From Chryseobacterium sp. ERMR1:04 (lineage in GTDB: Bacteria > Bacteroidota > Bacteroidia > Flavobacteriales > Weeksellaceae): a stretch of 64,000 nucleotides of DNA. This document shows positions 8,727 to 16,368 of the stretch, one piece after another. Within the stretch, counting starts at the first letter, position 1; every line of letters starts with the position of its first letter. The notes below the pieces were generated by a model. The model made no database searches and was not told the origin of the DNA. It saw only the letters and a program-made list of their open reading frames with translations. The position numbers and the translations under genes are program-made. The stretch covers positions 806,001 through 870,000 of the forward strand of contig NZ_LIRF01000008.1 in assembly GCF_001297705.1 (NCBI RefSeq). Direction: 5' to 3'.

Positions 8727-9698
8727 ATGAAAGCAGCCGTAGTATTTGAAAAAGGAGGAATTCCACAATATGCAGATTTCTCTGATCCTGAAGTAAATTC
8801 TGAAAACGAACAACTCATCTCCGTAAAAGCAGCATCTATTAAACATTTGGATAGAGCAAGAGCAGGCGGAACCCATTATTCAAACGAAAATGAAGTACAT
8901 CAACCTAAACTTATCGGGAGTGATGGAGTAGGAATGCTCGAAAATGGAGATAAAGTATATTTTTTCAGTAAAAAAGGAACCGTAGCAGAAAAAGCTGTCG
9001 CAGATAAAAAGTTTATTGTTCCCATTCCTGATGGTCTTGATTTTCCTACCGCTGCCGCTTTGCCCAATGCGGTGATGGGATCTGCCATGGGACTTAAATT
9101 CAAAACAAAACTAAAATCGGGAGAAACTATTTTAATTAATGGAGCGACAGGAATTACAGGGAAAGTTGCGATTCAGGTTGCTAAATTATACGGTGCTAAG
9201 AAAGTAATTGTTACCGGAAGAAATGAGGAAGTATTGGCCTCTCTTTATGACCTTGGCGCAGATGAGGTTGTTTCTTTGCAATTAAATGACGAAGATTTTA
9301 AACAAAAAATAAAAGAGATCCACAGCGAAACACCAATTGATGTTGTCTTGGATTACATTTGGGGGCATTCGGTGGAACTTCTGTTATCTGCATTAAAAGG
9401 AGACGGAACGTTTTCCCACAAAACACGATTGGTTTCAGTGGGAGGTATGAGCGGAGACACCATTCAGCTATCATCCCAAATTTTAAGAGGAACAGATATT
9501 CAGATCTCAGGTTCGGGATTAGGAAGCTGGGCACCTGATGAGTTTAAACTTTTGTTAACAGAAATTATTCCCGAAATGTTTCAGGCAGCAGCAAATGGCA
9601 CCTTAAAAATAGAAACAGAAACTGTTCATCTAAAAGATATTGAAACCATTTGGCAGCATGAAATCAGCAGCAGAAAGAGATTGGTTATATTAATTTAA
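8727..9698 (+). CDS. Zinc-independent quinone oxidoreductase-like (MDR superfamily) protein
   Basis: 323 residues of the medium-chain dehydrogenase/reductase superfamily. An N-terminal GroES-like domain is followed by a Rossmann fold with the NADPH-binding loop GATGITG (139-145) and the strand KKVIVTGRN. The catalytic and structural zinc cysteines of alcohol dehydrogenases are absent, which places it with quinone oxidoreductase/enoyl-reductase-like enzymes. Physiological substrate unknown. Single gene with its own promoter and a palindrome at the -33 position. Confidence 0.85.
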   Translation: MKAAVVFEKGGIPQYADFSDPEVNSENEQLISVKAASIKHLDRARAGGTHYSNENEVHQPKLIGSDGVGMLENGDKVYFFSKKGTVAEKAVADKKFIVPIPDGLDFPTAAALPNAVMGSAMGLKFKTKLKSGETILINGATGITGKVAIQVAKLYGAKKVIVTGRNEEVLASLYDLGADEVVSLQLNDEDFKQKIKEIHSETPIDVVLDYIWGHSVELLLSALKGDGTFSHKTRLVSVGGMSGDTIQLSSQILRGTDIQISGSGLGSWAPDEFKLLLTEIIPEMFQAAANGTLKIETETVHLKDIETIWQHEISSRKRLVILI

Positions 9699-9909
9699 TA
9701 ATAACTCCAATTTATTTATCCACAATTCTTTCACCTTCGTATTCTTTTCACTATCTTTAGGATAGAAATTAACGAATAATGTATGTCAAAAAAAAATTGC
9801 AACTTTGCATACATTTTGAAATAGTGAATTTCAGAAGTAATATTAATTTAAGAAGTTTGTCGATGTTTGCAAGTATATTCAGACGTTGGGCCGACGATAA
9901 GACACTATA

Positions 9910-11289
9910 TTGGAAGAATATTTTGGAAATGAACTTGTGAAAAAGTTCGAAGAAATGATGGAAAATAATGATGAATTCTACTTTGATACAGAAGAGTTGG
10001 AGGATATCATTGTTCATTATCTGGAGTTGGGCGACTTTAATTATGCAGATAACGCAATAAATTATGGTCTTAAACTTCATCCTAATTCTTTGGACATCAA
10101 GATTAAAAAACTTGAAGTTCTTTTAGAATGGGAAGAGTATAATGCTGCAAAAGAGCTTATCGATGAGTTGAAGGCTGCATCTATGGAGAATACAGACTTT
10201 TTGGTTTGCTATGCAAAGTATTATTCGAATTTAGGAAATCCCAAAAGATCTATTGAAATCTGTAAAAAAGCATTAGAATTAAAAGAAGAAGAAAATTTTC
10301 TTCACAATTTTATTGCAGATGAATATGTGAACTTAGGAGATCCTTTTAACGCTCTTAAACATTACAAAAAAGCATTGAAAGAAGATCCTACGGATGAATA
10401 TCCGTTGGAAAATGCAATGATATGCTTTAGCGAGTTGAATAAGAGTGAGGAGGCAATTGCCTTTCTTAATGAATATTTAGATGATTTTGCGTATTCTGAA
10501 ACCGCTTGGTTTGAATATGGACAGTTTTATTTCAATAGAAAGAATTACGAGGAAGCAATAAAAGGCTTTGATTATTTATTGGCAATCAATTCAACCGCGG
10601 TTGGAGTATATGCAAATAAAGCGGCTTGTTATGAAGCTTTAAATCAATACAAAAAATCAATTGAAATATATGAAGAGATGCTTGAGTTGGAATATACAAA
10701 GGCGTTTACATTTTATAAAATTGGTTTGTGCTATAAAGCATTAAAACAGCCGGTTATGGCTTTGAATTCATTCCAGAAATCATTGAGAGAAGATCCTCAG
10801 TTTTATCTTTCTATGATGGAGCAGTCGTATTTATACGAAGAAATGGGCGGAATGTCAGAAGCTTTACATTTTGCACAGGAAGCAACTAATTTGAATGAAA
10901 CCAATCTTGATTATCAAAAAAGATTAGCATTCTTATTTATTGATTCCGGAAAATTCGAAGAAAGCCTTGTTTGTTTGAAAAAACTGGTTGAAGCTGAGCC
11001 TTCAAGATTTTATAACTGGTATGCTTACTCAGAAGTATTGATGCTTTTAGGGGAGTATGATGAAACGGTTACTCTTTTAAATGATGCTGTAGTATTGCAT
11101 AACAGAGCAGAATTGTATTATCAGTTAAGCAACTGTTATTTCATCCTTAAAAATCAGGAAAAAGGTATTGAATCTCTTCAGCTGGCACTAAGCTTAGACC
11201 CTACACTTGCACCGGATATGCAGAAAAAATATCCTTACATCAAAGATGAGGTGAAAAAGGCAAAAGCTAAAGTAAGAAAGAAAAATTAA
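9910..11289 (+). CDS. Tetratricopeptide repeat protein
   Basis: 459 residues made almost entirely of TPR helix pairs (at least nine; for example FLHNFIADEYVNLGDPFNAL and YANKAACYEALNQYKKSIEI), ending in a Lys-rich tail. No signal peptide, so probably a cytosolic scaffold. The start is TTG at 9910: an in-frame stop at 9898 rules out anything longer, and the first ATG (9955) would cut into the first conserved residues. A 25-codon out-of-frame ORF (9863-9940) overlaps the start and is probably chance. Confidence 0.85.
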   Translation: MEEYFGNELVKKFEEMMENNDEFYFDTEELEDIIVHYLELGDFNYADNAINYGLKLHPNSLDIKIKKLEVLLEWEEYNAAKELIDELKAASMENTDFLVCYAKYYSNLGNPKRSIEICKKALELKEEENFLHNFIADEYVNLGDPFNALKHYKKALKEDPTDEYPLENAMICFSELNKSEEAIAFLNEYLDDFAYSETAWFEYGQFYFNRKNYEEAIKGFDYLLAINSTAVGVYANKAACYEALNQYKKSIEIYEEMLELEYTKAFTFYKIGLCYKALKQPVMALNSFQKSLREDPQFYLSMMEQSYLYEEMGGMSEALHFAQEATNLNETNLDYQKRLAFLFIDSGKFEESLVCLKKLVEAEPSRFYNWYAYSEVLMLLGEYDETVTLLNDAVVLHNRAELYYQLSNCYFILKNQEKGIESLQLALSLDPTLAPDMQKKYPYIKDEVKKAKAKVRKKN

Positions 11290-11353
11290 AAGGCTGAAAG
11301 CTTGATGATAGGAGAGATTTCTCCTTCGTCAAAATAACAGACTCAATAAAAGA

Positions 11354-11385
11354 AAATCCTGCAGCAATGCAGGATTTATTTTTTT
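11354..11385. terminator. Bidirectional terminator between convergent genes
   Basis: AAATCCTGCA (11354-11363), loop GCAA, TGCAGGATTT (11368-11377), then a T-run to 11385 on the + side. The right arm includes the stop region of the minus-strand EamA gene. Confidence 0.85.
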
Positions 11386-12260
11386 ATAGCAGGTTTTGCC
11401 CTTAAAAAGATCAATCCGGCAATAATAATACTTGCCCCTACAAATTGTAATATGGTTAGCGTTTCACCGTCTAAAATACCCCAGATGATCGCAACAATAG
11501 GCATTAACAAAGTAACTGTTGATGCAAACAGTGGAGTAGAGACTTTCAGTAGTCTATAGTTCATCATCATCGCGAGGCCTGTTCCGAAAATAGATAATAA
11601 GCTTACAAACATCAATCCTGTCATGGTATCCTTCGAAAAACTGAAGGTAGAAAAGAATCCGGTGAAGCTTAGAGCCAATAATGACGGGATAAATAATACG
11701 AATGAGAATACAAAAGCAGAAAGTACCGTAGAAGAAACGTCCATGAGTTTAGATTTTACCGTTGTTGTACTCACGGCATAACATAAAGTTGCCAATAACA
11801 GCAAAAGAATAGGAATAAGCTTAAAAGCCGCCCCATCGTCTCCTCCAAAAGCTAATATACATACTCCTGTAAAGCTAATAAACACGCCAATTAACTGTTG
11901 TTTTGTCGTTTCAAACTTCCAGACCAGCGCCCCCACAATAATGACGAAAATGGGCATCATTGAGTTCACGATTCCTGCAATGCTACTGGTAATTTCCTTT
12001 TCTGCGATGGGAAATAGAAACATTGGGATAAAACTTCCTGTAAATGCTGCTAAAATAAGCCATTTTACCTGTTTCTTCGGGAACAATTTATATTTAGAAA
12101 TGGCGATTGGCATTAAAACAATTCCTGCGATAAGAACTCGTAAGGCTCCTACCTGAAAGGGATTGAAATGATCTAAAGATTTTTTGATCAAAATAAAAGA
12201 AGAGCCCCAAATAAGGCTCAATATGGTTAAAAGAATCCATTTCTCTTTATCGGCGTTCAT
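11376..12260 (-). CDS. EamA/DMT family transporter
   Basis: 294 residues, about ten transmembrane helices arranged as two EamA repeats; the first begins with the family's WILLTILSLIWGSSFILIK pattern. An inner-membrane drug/metabolite exporter whose substrate cannot be named. Its start overlaps the end of aat by 14 bp, so the two are co-transcribed from aat. The C-terminus ends inside the shared terminator hairpin. Confidence 0.9.
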   Translation of the reverse strand: MNADKEKWILLTILSLIWGSSFILIKKSLDHFNPFQVGALRVLIAGIVLMPIAISKYKLFPKKQVKWLILAAFTGSFIPMFLFPIAEKEITSSIAGIVNSMMPIFVIIVGALVWKFETTKQQLIGVFISFTGVCILAFGGDDGAAFKLIPILLLLLATLCYAVSTTTVKSKLMDVSSTVLSAFVFSFVLFIPSLLALSFTGFFSTFSFSKDTMTGLMFVSLLSIFGTGLAMMMNYRLLKVSTPLFASTVTLLMPIVAIIWGILDGETLTILQFVGASIIIAGLIFLRAKPAIKK

Positions 12261-12900
12261 TGTTTTCGTGTAAAGTTTTTAAAAATTCTTTTTTAGGAAT
12301 CATCCTGGCGCCCAGGCTTTCCAAATGTTCTGTGTGAGACTGACAGTCAACGAGTTCAAGGTTGTCTTTATTGCTTTCAACAAAATGAATAAAACCTGCT
12401 TTTGAAGCATTGCTCACTTTCGCAAACATACTTTCTCCGCAGAATATATTTCCAATCTGTAAACCGTAAAATCCGCCAACCAACTCGCCCTCTTGCCAAA
12501 CTTCAATGCTTTTTGCCAATCCGTATTCGTGAAGTTTTATAAAAGATTCCATGAGTTCATCAGAAAGCCAAGTTCCGGATTGCCCTTTTCTGCTTATTTC
12601 CTGACAGCTTTTAATGACTTCTCTGAAATTTTGATTTTCTGTGAAGGTGAAAACATTTCGATTTAATATTTTCCTCATTGATTTTGATACTTTCAATTCT
12701 TCAGGAAATAATACAAACCTCGGATCGGGGCACCACCAAAGAATTTCTTCATCGGGATTATACCACGGGAAAATTCCCAATTGGTAGGCAAACCATATAC
12801 GCTCGATAGATAAATCTCCACCAAACGCAATAATTCCGTCATGACCATCATACAGAGCAGGGTCGGGAAATGAAATCTCGTTTTCGTCTAATCGAATCAT
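12247..12900 (-). CDS. aat: Leucyl/phenylalanyl-tRNA--protein transferase
   Basis: 217 residues with the hallmark FPWYNPDEEILWWCPDPR (about residues 44-61). The enzyme adds Leu or Phe from aminoacyl-tRNA to proteins with N-terminal Arg/Lys, marking them for ClpS-ClpAP. Length is normal for the family. It lies upstream of and overlaps the EamA gene; the operon also follows the DUF3127 gene in the same direction after a weak terminator. Confidence 0.95.
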   Translation of the reverse strand: MIRLDENEISFPDPALYDGHDGIIAFGGDLSIERIWFAYQLGIFPWYNPDEEILWWCPDPRFVLFPEELKVSKSMRKILNRNVFTFTENQNFREVIKSCQEISRKGQSGTWLSDELMESFIKLHEYGLAKSIEVWQEGELVGGFYGLQIGNIFCGESMFAKVSNASKAGFIHFVESNKDNLELVDCQSHTEHLESLGARMIPKKEFLKTLHENNERR

Positions 12901-12902
12901 TT

Positions 12903-12939
12903 TTTGTGAAAAAAAATCCCACTTAATAAAGCAGGATTT
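12903..12939 (-). terminator. Terminator of the DUF3127 gene
   Basis: On the minus strand AAATCC pairs with GGATTT across a 14-base loop and is followed by a T-run (complement of 12911-12916). Confidence 0.55.
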
Positions 12940-12961
12940 ATATTTGATCGTTGTCTTTTAA

Positions 12962-13339
12962 TTAAAAAGGTAAATCATCGTCTTCGTCACCAGCAAATGG
13001 GTTCTCATTAGAAACCGGAGATGCAGATTGTGATGGGGAAGCTTGAGTAGGTTCAGAACCATTATCTAAAACTTTCTCTATTTTCCAACCTGTAATAGAG
13101 TTGAAATATTTAGTTTCACCTTGAGGAGAAGTCCATTCTCTTCCTCTGATGTTGATTCCCACCTTAACATTTTCTCCTTCTCTAAGATTATCAAGTAAAT
13201 TTATCTTATCAGACAAAAATTCTATGTTTATAGGTTGTGGATACTGTTCTTGGGTTAAAATAACCATTTCTCTTTTTTGAAACCCGCTCGCAAATGTCTG
13301 AGCATCAAAAAGTTTCTTTACCGTTCCTTGTAATTCCAT
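12962..13339 (-). CDS. DUF3127 protein with an SSB-like acidic tip
   Basis: 125 residues. Residues 1-90 form the DUF3127 beta-strand domain (MELQGTVKKLFDAQTF...). A low-complexity Ser/Pro/Gln linker follows, then the C-terminus FAGDEDDDLPF, which closely resembles the acidic tip of single-stranded-DNA-binding proteins (DDDIPF) that recruits repair and replication partners. DUF3127 is Bacteroidota-enriched and unassigned; the architecture of small beta domain, disordered linker and acidic Pro-Phe tip suggests an OB-fold, SSB-like role. That role is inference. Confidence 0.85.
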   Translation of the reverse strand: MELQGTVKKLFDAQTFASGFQKREMVILTQEQYPQPINIEFLSDKINLLDNLREGENVKVGINIRGREWTSPQGETKYFNSITGWKIEKVLDNGSEPTQASPSQSASPVSNENPFAGDEDDDLPF

Positions 13340-13435
13340 ATGTAAATATTAACGATGTAAAAGTAAGAAAATGAATCGTAATAAAGGGTACGAGAGAAAA
13401 AAAATTAAAATATTTTAATTTTTTTTTGTGAAAAG

Positions 13436-13466
13436 TTTGGAAGTAAAGGAAAATGTCCTATATTTG
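13436..13466 (+). promoter_or_regulatory. Promoter of the tRNA operon
   Basis: A -33 TTTG (13436-13439), a 19-bp spacer and the -7 element TATATTTG (13459-13466) form a complete Bacteroidota housekeeping promoter, about 50 bp before the first tRNA. Confidence 0.8.
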
Positions 13467-13517
13467 CACTCACAAAAACGATACAAGCTCTTTAAAAATA
13501 TAACTTAACAAAACAAT

Positions 13518-13599
13518 GCGGATGTGGTGTAATTGGTAGCCACGCCAGACTTAGGATCTGGTGCCGTGAGGCGTGGGGGTTCGAGTCCCTTCATCCGCA
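13518..13599 (+). tRNA. tRNA-Leu (anticodon UAG)
   Basis: Acceptor GCGGATG (13518-13524) pairs with CATCCGC (13592-13598). The anticodon stem CAGA/TCTG encloses CTTAGGA with anticodon TAG; the long variable arm (TGCCGTGAGGCGTG region) is typical of class II leucine tRNAs; T-loop TTCGAGT. No CCA is encoded. Confidence 0.95.
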
Positions 13600-13607
13600 C
13601 AGGTTTT

Positions 13608-13680
13608 GCGAAAATAGCTCAGCTGGTAGAGCACAACCTTGCCAAGGTTGGGGTCGCGGGTTCGAATCCCGTTTTTCGCT
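13608..13680 (+). tRNA. tRNA-Gly (anticodon GCC)
   Basis: Acceptor GCGAAAA (13608-13614) pairs with TTTTCGC (13673-13679); anticodon loop TTGCCAA gives GCC; T-loop TTCGAAT. A CCA follows at 13681-13683. Confidence 0.95.
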
Positions 13681-13689
13681 CCACTCCAT

Positions 13690-13773
13690 GCCCTGGTGGT
13701 GGAACTGGTAGACACGCAGGACTTAAAATCCTGTGTTCGTAAGAACGTGCGGGTTCAAGTCCCGCCCGGGGTA
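13690..13773 (+). tRNA. tRNA-Leu (anticodon UAA), integration target
   Basis: Acceptor GCCCTGG (13690-13696) pairs with CCGGGGT (13766-13772, two wobbles); anticodon loop CTTAAAA gives TAA; long variable arm GTTCGTAAGAAC; T-loop TTCAAGT. Its 3' end is part of the attL direct repeat, so this gene is the insertion site of the downstream island and is left intact. Confidence 0.95.
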
Positions 13774-13789
13774 CTAAAACCCTCTGTAA
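13761..13789. repeat. attL: tRNA-side attachment repeat
   Basis: CCCGCCCGGGGTACTAAAA (13761-13779) is identical to 29586-29604. The identity continues after a one-base indel into CCCTCTGTAA (13780-13789), the left arm of the tRNA operon terminator. Confidence 0.9.
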
Positions 13790-13815
13790 CTTAGGTTAAC
13801 AGAGGGTTTTTTATT
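13780..13815 (+). terminator. Terminator of the tRNA operon at the left junction
   Basis: CCCTCTGTAAC (13780-13790), loop TTAG, then GTTAACAGAGGG with one bulged base, followed by T's. The left arm belongs to the att repeat while the right arm is element-specific. Confidence 0.85.
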
Positions 13816-13820
13816 TTTAT

Positions 13821-13845
13821 GGGTGGTCAAAAGGGTGGCTAAATA
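13821..13845 (+). repeat. Left integrase arm-type sites
   Basis: Two copies of GGGTGGYYAAA (13821-13831 and 13833-13843), 12 bp apart. The 16-bp string AAAGGGTGGCTAAATA (13830-13845) recurs exactly at 29441-29456 inside the other end. Confidence 0.7.
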
Positions 13846-13856
13846 AATAAAAAAAA

Positions 13857-13886
13857 CCTTCCAATTCTATTGGAAGGTTTTTTTTA
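13857..13886. terminator. Hairpin terminator after the ImmA/IrrE gene
   Basis: CCTTCCAAT (13857-13865), loop TCT, ATTGGAAGG (13869-13877), with an A-run before and a T-run after. It insulates the island's leftmost operon from the tRNA region. Confidence 0.85.
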
Positions 13887-13889
13887 TAT

Positions 13890-14978
13890 CTAGTCTAGAA
13901 CTATTTTTAATTTTGGTTTAAAAGGGATGTTGTCTTTACCGAATAATTCTGCTCTCATTTTCTCTGTAAATCCTAGATGTTTATAGATGCCATGATCTGT
14001 TTGTTGTTCTAATACTTGGAACAGCTTTTTTAAAAGTTTAGGGCTGTCAATTTCAAATTCAAGAGGTTCATTTTTTCTAATAGGTGATAGTTTCATCATC
14101 CAAAATCGTAATGTTTGTTGTGAGATTGTACCTAAAGTATAAGCCCTGTAAACTAAAGAAGAAATTGACATATTCCATTCAATTTTTAGAGACTTTAGTT
14201 TTTCAATATTTAATTGTCTTAAGGAGCTTTTAATATCTTTTGCAGGGGCTAAAAAAGCAGATGCAAAGTTATTAGCTTCGCTTTCTATGTCACGCTCTAT
14301 AGCGATCATATCATCGAAATGAAGTAGTAAGTGACCAAGCTCATGAGCAATGGTGAAAACTTTTCTAGAGTTGGGTATTTTATTATTAACTAATATAACC
14401 GGAATCCCTTTAACATAGAAGCTTACCCCATCAAATTTATTGTTATCGGAAGAAATAAAATCATAGTCAAAAAAGTGTATAATAACACCTTTCTCCTCTA
14501 GTAATTTAATAATATTAGGAATAGGACCTCTTCCCATTCCAAATTTTAATCTAACTTCTGTTGCAATATATTCAAAGTCAGTTTTATATTCTCCATCTAC
14601 GTCTCTGTAGTAGTCATCAATGTCAATTTTTGGAAGCTGATCAGAATCTAAATCTACAATCTCCAATGCTTCTAAGATAGTGTTATAAAATAGATTCAAG
14701 CGTGACTCGAACATTCCTAGTTTTGATTTTGTTACAGAGGATAACTTTCTGTAAAATAATTTAGGGTTAACATTTTCGACATTTCTTTTAAAAAAATTTG
14801 CTTCAAAATATTCACTAAAATTTTTAATGTGATTTTCTTCAAGGTTTTTATCTCCTTTTTCTAGTTTGCTAATTACAGGTTGTGAAATTCCTAAAAGTTT
14901 TGCAAATTGAGATTGGCTAATTCCGTAAAAGTCTCTTACAACTTTTAAAGAGAAGCCGTTGTAAGCTGTATTTTCCAT
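13890..14978 (-). CDS. XRE-type HTH + ImmA/IrrE metallopeptidase (TA/defence component)
   Basis: 362 residues. An N-terminal helix-turn-helix (about 11-45, SQSQFAKLLGISQPVISKLE) is joined to an M78/COG2856 zinc peptidase domain with HELGH at 212-216 and the downstream acidic ligand region IESEANNFA (231-239). Such proteins cleave or relieve repressors or act as the antitoxin/regulator half of two-gene systems (COG2856 TA families, RosmerTA-like). Here it is second in a two-gene operon behind an unrecognised 216-aa protein, with complementary 14-bp repeats before each gene. The defence role is inference. Confidence 0.85.
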   Translation of the reverse strand: MENTAYNGFSLKVVRDFYGISQSQFAKLLGISQPVISKLEKGDKNLEENHIKNFSEYFEANFFKRNVENVNPKLFYRKLSSVTKSKLGMFESRLNLFYNTILEALEIVDLDSDQLPKIDIDDYYRDVDGEYKTDFEYIATEVRLKFGMGRGPIPNIIKLLEEKGVIIHFFDYDFISSDNNKFDGVSFYVKGIPVILVNNKIPNSRKVFTIAHELGHLLLHFDDMIAIERDIESEANNFASAFLAPAKDIKSSLRQLNIEKLKSLKIEWNMSISSLVYRAYTLGTISQQTLRFWMMKLSPIRKNEPLEFEIDSPKLLKKLFQVLEQQTDHGIYKHLGFTEKMRAELFGKDNIPFKPKLKIVLD

Positions 14979-15000
14979 AATGATGTTAGATAGTTTTTGT

Positions 15001-15021
15001 TCTTTTATTTTCGGTCTCTTC
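15001..15021. repeat. Inverted repeat partner before the ImmA/IrrE gene
   Basis: TTTTCGGTCTCTTC (15008-15021, + strand) is the exact complement-inverse of 15698-15711; the match extends through TCTTTTA with a two-base bulge. It lies in the 51-bp gap between the two genes. Confidence 0.8.
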
Positions 15022-15029
15022 GGTTTATC

Positions 15030-15680
15030 TTAAACGGCTAGTGATGAAGATTGTTCATCATCATTATTATTATTGTTTTTTGGTTTAATTCTGTCTTTTG
15101 AAGTAGAAGTATATTCTTCTCTAATTCCATATTCTAAAGAGATGTTTCCTTCAGAATAATATTGCAGATTAATAAAATCAATATAATCGGTTGTTTTCTT
15201 AAATCCAACAAAAATAATTGGAGGCAACCCCTTTAAACTAAGCTTACTAAGCTCCTGATTCATTTTTTTTGATATACTAAAAGGCTTCCCTTGTATTATA
15301 TCTTCAAATCTTTTTGTCTTCATTCCTTCAATGGTATTTTCCTTACCAAGAGCTTTAAAACATAAAAAGAATTTGTCATCTACTAAAGCAAAAGTCATTC
15401 TATAAGTTTCGAAAAACTTAACTCTATGCTTTGTTTTTTCACTCGTTAAAATTTTTGTTCTAAAAATGTCAATCATCGCATTGTTGAGCAATAATGATTT
15501 TAACGTATTTTTACTAAAAAGAGTTGGCTCTCTCTTAACGAGATTACTAACCTTAGTATTACCCTCTAAAGCCGATTCGTACGCGGCTTCTAAAATATCC
15601 TTGTAAATTTCTGGTTTAAAATTTGCAAGATATCCTCCTAAAAGTGTATTTTTACACTCTGAAAACTTAATATTCTTCAT
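15030..15680 (-). CDS. Unrecognised 216-aa protein paired with the HTH-ImmA/IrrE gene
   Basis: 216 residues, soluble, mixed alpha/beta; not recognised. Features are a hydrophobic core strand MTFALVDDKFFLCFKALG (about 95-112), a later strand PPIIFVGF, and a low-complexity Asn/Asp/Ser tail (NNNNNDDEQSSS). First gene of a two-gene operon; its partner is an HTH-Zn-peptidase, the organisation of COG2856-type toxin-antitoxin pairs, so this is the candidate toxin. It has its own promoter at 15774-15785 and a structured leader of about 90 nt. ATG start. Confidence 0.75.
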   Translation of the reverse strand: MKNIKFSECKNTLLGGYLANFKPEIYKDILEAAYESALEGNTKVSNLVKREPTLFSKNTLKSLLLNNAMIDIFRTKILTSEKTKHRVKFFETYRMTFALVDDKFFLCFKALGKENTIEGMKTKRFEDIIQGKPFSISKKMNQELSKLSLKGLPPIIFVGFKKTTDYIDFINLQYYSEGNISLEYGIREEYTSTSKDRIKPKNNNNNDDEQSSSLAV

Positions 15681-15697
15681 TGAAATTTTTTATTAAT

Positions 15698-15720
15698 GAA
15701 GAGACCGAAAATGTAAAAGA
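15698..15720. repeat. Inverted repeat partner before the 216-aa gene
   Basis: GAAGAGACCGAAAA (15698-15711) followed by TG and TAAAAGA. In the minus-strand transcript it lies 17 nt before the 216-aa start codon and is complementary over 21 bases (2-nt bulge) to the sequence downstream of that ORF. Confidence 0.8.
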
Positions 15721-15773
15721 ACTTAAAAGCATCTTGTTGACGCAAGAAGCTTTTTTTTGTCCATAAAATGAAC

Positions 15774-15802
15774 AATACAAAAATAAAAAATATTTTTGTA
15801 TT
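15774..15802. promoter_or_regulatory. Divergent promoter palindrome
   Basis: AATACAAAAATA (15774-15785), five A's, TATTTTTGTATT (15791-15802): a perfect 12-bp inverted repeat. It contains a minus-strand -7 element (TATTTTTG at 15778-15785, with TTTG 20 bp upstream at 15806-15809) and a plus-strand -7 element (15791-15798). Confidence 0.65.
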
Positions 15803-16122
15803 AAACAAATCGGTTAAAATTATTTTAATATTATTTTATCCACATTCTGTTAATTGTTCTTTAGTAAGATTTAATATTTTTAATTAGTTGATATTCAGCG
15901 TTTTGTATTTGCTTAAAAAAAAGGAAATGACAGTATTTAAACGGTTGTTTAAATGTCTTGGTGTTTTTTTTGATTGTTTTTCTATAAATTGGAACTCAAT
16001 ATAGAATCTTTCTCTAGTAAAAAGCAAAGTAAATTCTTAAAATACAATAAATAAAATATAATATTTATAATAATAATTGATTTGATCATTATAATGAATT
16101 AGGTTAAATCTGGAAAAAACTG

Positions 16123-16130
16123 TATTTTTG
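16123..16130 (+). promoter_or_regulatory. Promoter -7 element of the 72-aa/160-aa pair
   Basis: TATTTTTG is an exact TAnnTTTG match, 20 bp before the ATG at 16150. Confidence 0.5.
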
Positions 16131-16149
16131 ATAGACAGATTATAAAAAA

Positions 16150-16368
16150 ATGAAAAAATTAAATTTTAAAATATCGCCCTCTACCATAAGAAAAGCGAAT
16201 AAAAATCTAATTTTTAATGGTATTGACGCAAGTGTTAAAGAGGCTTATACTGGTATCATAACTGCTAGAAGTAGATTGAATGGAGTTGTCAAAGTTAGAG
16301 AGATAAGCAAAGATAAAATAAGTGAGGCTTATGGTAAATCTCTAAAATCATATGCAGAGAAATTATAA
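16150..16368 (+). CDS. Small basic protein, first of an overlapping pair
   Basis: 72 residues, Lys/Ser-rich and predicted helical, with no signal peptide or membrane segment; not recognised. Its last 17 bp overlap the start of the next gene in another frame, so the two are translationally coupled. The arrangement of a small soluble protein followed by a membrane protein, flanked on the island by two toxin-antitoxin-like pairs, makes a regulator/antitoxin role possible, but nothing in the sequence proves it. Confidence 0.7.
   Translation: MKKLNFKISPSTIRKANKNLIFNGIDASVKEAYTGIITARSRLNGVVKVREISKDKISEAYGKSLKSYAEKL

Larger units (their letters stand above)
15681..16149. other. 469-bp AT-rich divergent regulatory region
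   Basis: No gene is seen. The left part is the leader of the 216-aa gene, containing the 15698-15711 repeat and an imperfect hairpin (15725-15758, AAAGC...GCTTT followed by T's). The middle holds a perfect 12-bp inverted repeat with back-to-back promoters, and the right end the promoter of the 72-aa gene. The remainder is plain AT-rich sequence. Confidence 0.6.

Noticed and set aside
9863..9940. 25-codon ORF upstream of the TPR gene as a leader peptide
   Set aside because: It has no promoter-proximal structure, no attenuator, and simply overlaps the TTG start in another frame.
13533..13742. 69-codon ORF across the tRNA genes
   Set aside because: It lies entirely on three folded tRNA genes and is a chance reading frame.
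15725..15758. Rho-independent terminator on the plus strand
   Set aside because: The hairpin has a mismatched stem and no plus-strand gene ends before it; it more likely shapes the leader of the minus-strand operon.
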